The notes under the pieces: model-generated
The model's input: only the letters and a program-made list of their open reading frames with translations
Databases searched by the model: none
What the model was told of the DNA's origin: nothing
Part shown: piece by piece, positions 60,407 to 64,000 of the stretch
Layout of the letters: the number at the start of each line of letters is the position of its first letter
Position numbering within the stretch: the first letter of the stretch is position 1
Translations under genes and position numbers: made by a program
Source of the DNA: Ammoniphilus resinae
GTDB lineage: Bacteria; Bacillota; Bacilli; Aneurinibacillales; RAOX-1
Assembly (NCBI RefSeq): GCF_017873965.1
Contig: NZ_JAGGKT010000005.1
Location: 175,453 to 239,452, forward strand
Direction: 5' to 3'
DNA length: 64,000 nucleotides

Positions 60407-60765
60407 TTTTACCGTCCTTACTATCCTTAGATTTGCAGAAAGGATGTTAGCGCTCCTGTTTGGGCACAACAAGACAGGGGCGCGACCTCGTCACACACCT
60501 TTTCTGGATCATTTTATCACTCTATGAATAGTTTAGCACTAATGTTGATAGAATAAAATATTTATAGGAAGGAAAAAGCGGCAAGTCCGCCCAAAAGTCC
60601 CTGAAAATAGGCAAAACACGTTGTGAATAAATGAACAATTCTGGACTCTAACCGCCTTTTTGTCCACTAAATATTTTCCATTCTGTAGTCCAAACCACAA
60701 AATACGATTAGCATTCTTGAGATAATAAATTCAACGAAGAAAACAAATCAAAGGAGTGCTTGAAA
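60407..60765. other. Divergent promoter region of mqo and the secreted peptide
   Basis: It contains TTGTGAATAAATGAACAA (60614-60631), an imperfect Crp/Fnr-like dyad that the Crp-type regulator at 62842-63525 might recognise. Nothing else is assignable in these 359 bases. Confidence 0.35.
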
Positions 60766-60999
60766 ATGATGAAAAAAGTAATGAAAAGTGTGGTAGTTGG
60801 AGCTTTGGCAGTAGGAATTTTGGCTGGAGTCGCGCCGACAGAAAGTTCGGCGAAAAGCCTTAAGGAATATCAACAGGAAATCAGCAATAAGGAGATTTTC
60901 AAAGGTGTATTCACGAAGAAATGGGAACTTCCTAGCTGGGTGAAGAAAAAAATGAACGTTGTGAAAGACATTCAAGATGAATTATGGAAGAGACCATAG
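60766..60999 (+). CDS. Small secreted basic protein
   Basis: 77 residues from ATG 60766, nine bases after AAAGGAG. A clear signal peptide (MMKKVMKSVVVGALAVGILA) ends at SSA-KS near residue 30. The mature part of about 47 residues is Lys- and Trp-rich (KKWELPSWVKKKMNVV) without cysteines. No family is recognised. It has its own terminator and lies between mqo and an adenylyl cyclase gene. The size and charge would allow a secreted peptide such as a bacteriocin or cell-wall factor, but nothing shows activity. Confidence 0.7.
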   Translation: MMKKVMKSVVVGALAVGILAGVAPTESSAKSLKEYQQEISNKEIFKGVFTKKWELPSWVKKKMNVVKDIQDELWKRP

Positions 61000-61025
61000 G
61001 GAGCTAGATTAGCTCTCTCTTTTTC
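60999..61025 (+). terminator. Terminator of the small secreted protein gene
   Basis: GGGAGCTA-GAT-TAGCTCTC followed by TCTTTTTC; the stem begins at the last base of the stop codon. Confidence 0.8.
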
Positions 61026-61084
61026 ATAGCATTTTCCACTTCCTTGGAATATGATAGTTTTTTAGATGAATATAAAAAAGGCAG

Positions 61085-62833
61085 ATGTTTTACGTGAAAA
61101 TGGTTTGGATTTTGAGAAGTCTTGTGATGGCCGCGCTTTTTAGTCTACTTTACCTCTATCAAACCTTCTACTCTCTTGAAGGGGAATTAACAGACCGCTT
61201 AGTCAAGGAAAAGCGGCCGGTGGATGAGCGGATTGTGATCGTAGGAATTGATGAAAAGACATTGAGCAGCATAAGCAGAAATTGGCTCGAGTGGCCCCGC
61301 AAAACTTATGTCGAGGTCATGCAACACTTGATAGACGGACGAGCCAAGGCTGTGTGGTTAGATATTTTAATGACTTCAAAAAGTGAAATCGCCGGGGATG
61401 ATCAAGCAATGAGTGCCATGGTCCAGAAGTACCCCAACATTTTTCTATCCACTTATTACGCCTTTGCCAATGGATCAGGCGGTGGATGGCAAAAGCCCAG
61501 CTTTGAGGTGCCGGCATCCCAACTGGTCCACGTGAATGTGTTTCCCGATCAGGATGGGGTGGTTCGGGAAATCCCACTGGCGGTGGAAACAGAAGAACGG
61601 ATGGTTAAAGCGGCTAGTGTGCAGCTGGCGAATAGACTCCTCCCTTCTGATCAGGAGATCATCTACTCGGAAAAGGGAGTGTGGTATAGAGGCACCACCC
61701 CGCTTGTCACCAACGGCCGAAAGGAGATTCCCTTTATTTATGCACAGCCTCCACTTAGCAAGGAAGGATTCCGGTACTACTCGCTTTCGGATGTTTTAGA
61801 GCAAAAAGTCCCTGTTTCCGCCTTCCGTGATGCAGTGGTGTTAATTGGGGCCTACGCTCCTTCGATGAATGATGCCTTTGCCACACCCATCAGTCCAACC
61901 AAAATGTACGGGGTGGAAATTCATGCGAATATGGTGCAAAGTCTGCTGGATGGGAAATTTTATACCTATGCACCACGCTCGCTCGGGGTCGCCCTGCTTT
62001 TTGCCCTTTCGCTTTTTTCCGGCTACCTCATCGACCGTTATACGATGGTGAAAAGTATCCTTTTTCTAGCTGGGCTGTTTATTGCCTATACACTAATCGA
62101 AATCCTCTCAATTGAAAACGGGCTTCTTCTGCCTTATGTCTATCCATTGGCGTTGCTGGCATCCCTATTTGTGTGGAGCATGATCAGTCACTATCGTTTG
62201 GAAAGAAAGGAAAGAAGCTATATCACTCAGGTTTTTAACCGGTATGTCTCGCCTTCTATCGTTAAAGAAATCCTCCATCATCGGGAGGACCTGCAATTAG
62301 GGGGTACTAGCAAAGATGTAACGGTGTTGTTTATCGATCTCCGCGGATTCACTTCTCTTTCCGAGCAAAAGCCTCCGGGGGAAATCATTGCGATCCTCAA
62401 TGAATATTTGCAGCTTTGTACAGAGGTGATTTTTAATCACCAAGGAACCCTCGATAAATTTATCGGTGATGGGGTGATGGCGTTTTTTGGCGCACCACTT
62501 GACATGGGGGACCACACGGAAAAGGCTGTGATGGCTGCACTGGAGATGAAACAAAAAGCACAGAACTTTCCCCACCCGGTATCATTCGGCATGGGGATTC
62601 ATTGCGGTGAGGTGATCGTAGGAAATGTCGGCTCGAAGCGACGTTTAGACTATACGGTAATCGGCGATGTTGTGAATCTCGCGTCACGTCTCGAATCGCA
62701 AGCGAAGCCCGGGCAAATTTTAGTCAGTGAAGCGGTCCACGAGAAAATGCACAATCGTTGTTCAACCGAGTTTCTCGGGATGCGAGAGATCAAAGGGAAG
62801 GCACAGCCCATTCCGATCTATGAAATAAGGTGA
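61085..62833 (+). CDS. CHASE2-domain adenylyl cyclase (class III)
   Basis: 582 residues: a membrane helix (5-25), an extracellular CHASE2 domain (40-290, VIVGIDEKTLSSISRNWLEWPR), three membrane helices (300-370) and a cytoplasmic class III cyclase (405-575). Catalytic residues are complete: metal Asp in VLFIDLRGFTSL, Lys and Asp in LDKFIGDGVMAFFG, and Asp-Asn-Arg in TVIGDVVNLASRLES. The Lys/Asp pair predicts ATP, so the product is cAMP. It is convergent with, and only eight bases from, a Crp-type regulator whose nucleotide pocket is intact, which suggests a local cAMP circuit. Confidence 0.93.
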   Translation: MFYVKMVWILRSLVMAALFSLLYLYQTFYSLEGELTDRLVKEKRPVDERIVIVGIDEKTLSSISRNWLEWPRKTYVEVMQHLIDGRAKAVWLDILMTSKSEIAGDDQAMSAMVQKYPNIFLSTYYAFANGSGGGWQKPSFEVPASQLVHVNVFPDQDGVVREIPLAVETEERMVKAASVQLANRLLPSDQEIIYSEKGVWYRGTTPLVTNGRKEIPFIYAQPPLSKEGFRYYSLSDVLEQKVPVSAFRDAVVLIGAYAPSMNDAFATPISPTKMYGVEIHANMVQSLLDGKFYTYAPRSLGVALLFALSLFSGYLIDRYTMVKSILFLAGLFIAYTLIEILSIENGLLLPYVYPLALLASLFVWSMISHYRLERKERSYITQVFNRYVSPSIVKEILHHREDLQLGGTSKDVTVLFIDLRGFTSLSEQKPPGEIIAILNEYLQLCTEVIFNHQGTLDKFIGDGVMAFFGAPLDMGDHTEKAVMAALEMKQKAQNFPHPVSFGMGIHCGEVIVGNVGSKRRLDYTVIGDVVNLASRLESQAKPGQILVSEAVHEKMHNRCSTEFLGMREIKGKAQPIPIYEIR

Positions 62834-62855
62834 CCTACTACTTAGTAGGCCACCT
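62828..62855. terminator. Bidirectional terminator between cyclase and Crp genes
   Basis: AGGTGACCTACTA-CT-TAGTAGGCCACCT: a 12-bp stem with one mismatch that contains the stop codons of both convergent genes. T-tracts are weak on both sides. Confidence 0.65.
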
Positions 62856-63525
62856 GTTCCTCCAGCTGGGCTAGGTTCATGATACGAATTTTCCTTTGCT
62901 CAATCTCAATCAAGCCTTCTTCTCTTAACTCGGTCAGGATTGCGGATACCGTTTCCCGAACGAATCCGGTGAGATCGGCAAGCTGCTGATGGGTCAGTTT
63001 GAAATCAATGATCATCTCTTGACCTTTGGGAACCCCATATTCGCTTGCCAATTGGAGAATCGTTTTGATAATCCTTGTGCGTGCATTGAGCAGGTTGAAA
63101 TTTTGGATCCGTTCATTGGCTTTTCGCAGTCGAGCCATCGTCAGTTGCAAAAGTCGGACTGCCATTTGCGGGTGGTTGTGGAGGAAATTTAAGTAATCCT
63201 GACGTTTTAGGACGTAGAGGATCGTCGCCTCCAAGGTTTCCACCGTAGCAGAACGGGTCTGGGTTTCATCCATTAGGGCCATTTCTCCAAAGCAGTCCCC
63301 TTCTTGCAAAAAGGCAAGAATCACTTCCTTCTCCTCCAAAGCACGATAAACCTTGACAGCCCCTTTTTTGATCACATACATTTCATCTCCTTCATCCCCC
63401 TCTAAGCAGATGATGGTACCCCGCTTATAGGATCGCTCCAGAAAATAGGGGGTAATCGATTCTAGCTCAGTGTTACTAAGTCCCTCAAACATGGGAATCG
63501 TTGGCAAGGATACGTTTAGTCCCAA
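62842..63525 (-). CDS. Crp/Fnr-family transcription regulator
   Basis: About 227 residues. The cyclic-nucleotide-binding domain (15-125) has a canonical phosphate cassette, CFGEMALMDETQTRSATVE, with Glu and Arg in place. The C-terminal winged helix (KLTHQQLADLTGFVRETVSAIL) is a standard Crp recognition helix. There is no N-terminal cysteine cluster, so it is not an iron-sulphur Fnr. I chose TTG 63525, eight bases after CAGGAG; GTG 63534 lies on the ribosome site. The neighbouring cyclase makes cAMP the likely ligand, unusual for Bacillales. Confidence 0.92.
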   Translation of the reverse strand: MGLNVSLPTIPMFEGLSNTELESITPYFLERSYKRGTIICLEGDEGDEMYVIKKGAVKVYRALEEKEVILAFLQEGDCFGEMALMDETQTRSATVETLEATILYVLKRQDYLNFLHNHPQMAVRLLQLTMARLRKANERIQNFNLLNARTRIIKTILQLASEYGVPKGQEMIIDFKLTHQQLADLTGFVRETVSAILTELREEGLIEIEQRKIRIMNLAQLEEQVAY

Positions 63526-63565
63526 CTTGATCACTCCTGTTTTTTAACGTATGGAAAGACAAGAA

Positions 63566-63593
63566 AACAAGCCCTTTTAAAAAGGAGCTTGTT
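63566..63593 (-). terminator. Terminator of the small membrane protein gene
   Basis: AACAAGCTCCTTTT-TA-AAAAGGGCTTGTT followed by TTCTTGTC (leftwards), directly after the stop at 63596. Confidence 0.8.
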
Positions 63594-63595
63594 CA

Positions 63596-63895
63596 TTAAA
63601 ACATATTGTTATGATCGGGATTCGCGATTCCCATCCCATGGTCTATCCCGTGAAAGGACTCATCAACGACGAGATCCATTCCTGGGTTCTGATAAGGGTC
63701 ATTCATTTGCTGATGTAGTAATGGCTGTTGAAATTCATCATCCATTCGTTGATTCATCCTATGCATCTGCTGTTGAGCAATGGCTGCAAGCCCTGCGGAG
63801 CCTGCAGCTAGCTTTACAAGTTTTTTAGGTAACATGCGTATAGGCAGGACCATAACTAAACCCGCGGCAATTAAAATAATCATGTAGATTCCCAT
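63596..63895 (-). CDS. Small membrane protein, hypothetical
   Basis: 99 residues. One or two membrane helices at the start (YMIILIAAGLVMVLP, then KLVKLAAGSAGLAAIA) are followed by a polar His/Met/Gln/Asp-rich tail (QQQMHRMNQRMDDEF, HGIDHGMGIANPDHNN). The tail could bind metal. No family is recognised. ATG 63895 follows GGGGGAAAGAAAG. It is upstream of the Crp gene in the same direction, but its own terminator separates them. The 105 bases to the window end contain no recognisable feature. Confidence 0.6.
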   Translation of the reverse strand: MGIYMIILIAAGLVMVLPIRMLPKKLVKLAAGSAGLAAIAQQQMHRMNQRMDDEFQQPLLHQQMNDPYQNPGMDLVVDESFHGIDHGMGIANPDHNNMF

Positions 63896-64000
63896 CTTTC
63901 TTTCCCCCTGATATGAACGAAACCTGTCAACCCCTAAGCACCCTTTTTGTTTTTTTGCGCACTAAACTAATCCTGTCAAGTGCATTTCTTTACAGGGTTG

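Overview
The window looks like chromosomal DNA from a spore-former-type Firmicute of the order Bacillales. The reasons are strong AGGAGG-type ribosome binding sites, frequent TTG and GTG starts, a GlnK/GlnL (YcbA/YcbB)-like two-component system, an RsbU/RsbV/RsbW-like partner-switch module and a Bacillus-type malate:quinone oxidoreductase. I cannot name the genus. No rRNA, tRNA, CRISPR array or intact insertion sequence was seen.

Bases 1-26,400 are mostly carboxylate and sugar-acid metabolism. The order is: an apparent D-apionate operon (RuBisCO-like protein OiaX, DUF1537 kinase OiaK and the start of an ApnO-like oxidoisomerase); a decayed symporter remnant; threonine aldolase; a NERD protein; a DAACS symporter divergent from its probable two-component regulator; a secreted M20 peptidase; a TAXI-type TRAP transporter with a DUF1850 protein; a methyltransferase with an HEIGH metallopeptidase-like protein; an AtuA/DUF1446 pair; a DctPQM TRAP transporter with a GntR/FCD regulator; and a GNAT enzyme. 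Three intergenic regions carry one 52-bp-period palindromic repeat family.

Bases 26,591-58,708 hold an extracellular contractile injection system (eCIS, phage-tail-like particle). The main structural operon reads leftwards from 48,505 to 28,693: cap (DUF4255), sheath, tube, small assembly proteins, second tube, a very large Gln/Arg-rich protein where phage tails keep their tape measure, LysM tube-initiation protein, gpD hub, gpV spike, gp25, two TIGR02243 baseplate proteins, a TIGR02242 tail protein and a conserved eCIS-type protein. A PAAR-like tip and a membrane-anchored MORN-repeat protein lie beyond the 3' end and point towards the operon. Upstream are two further leftward units: a regulatory unit (nucleotide-transporter-like/HEAT/cNMP protein, HATPase, STAS protein, PP2C phosphatase) and an AAA+ unit (candidate pore-forming effector, YbjN-like protein, Afp15-like ATPase). 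No capsid, terminase, holin or lysin gene is present, so this is an injection machine, not a prophage.

A near-identical 37-38-nt box lies about 75 bases before the first gene of both the structural and the regulatory operon, suggesting joint control. A large membrane protein with a class III cyclase domain that has lost all its catalytic residues faces the tip gene. The right end carries mqo, a small secreted peptide, an intact CHASE2 adenylyl cyclase convergent with a Crp-type regulator, and a small membrane protein. The least explained parts are the 1,240-residue Gln/Arg-rich protein, the effector candidate, the shared box and the 52-bp arrays.
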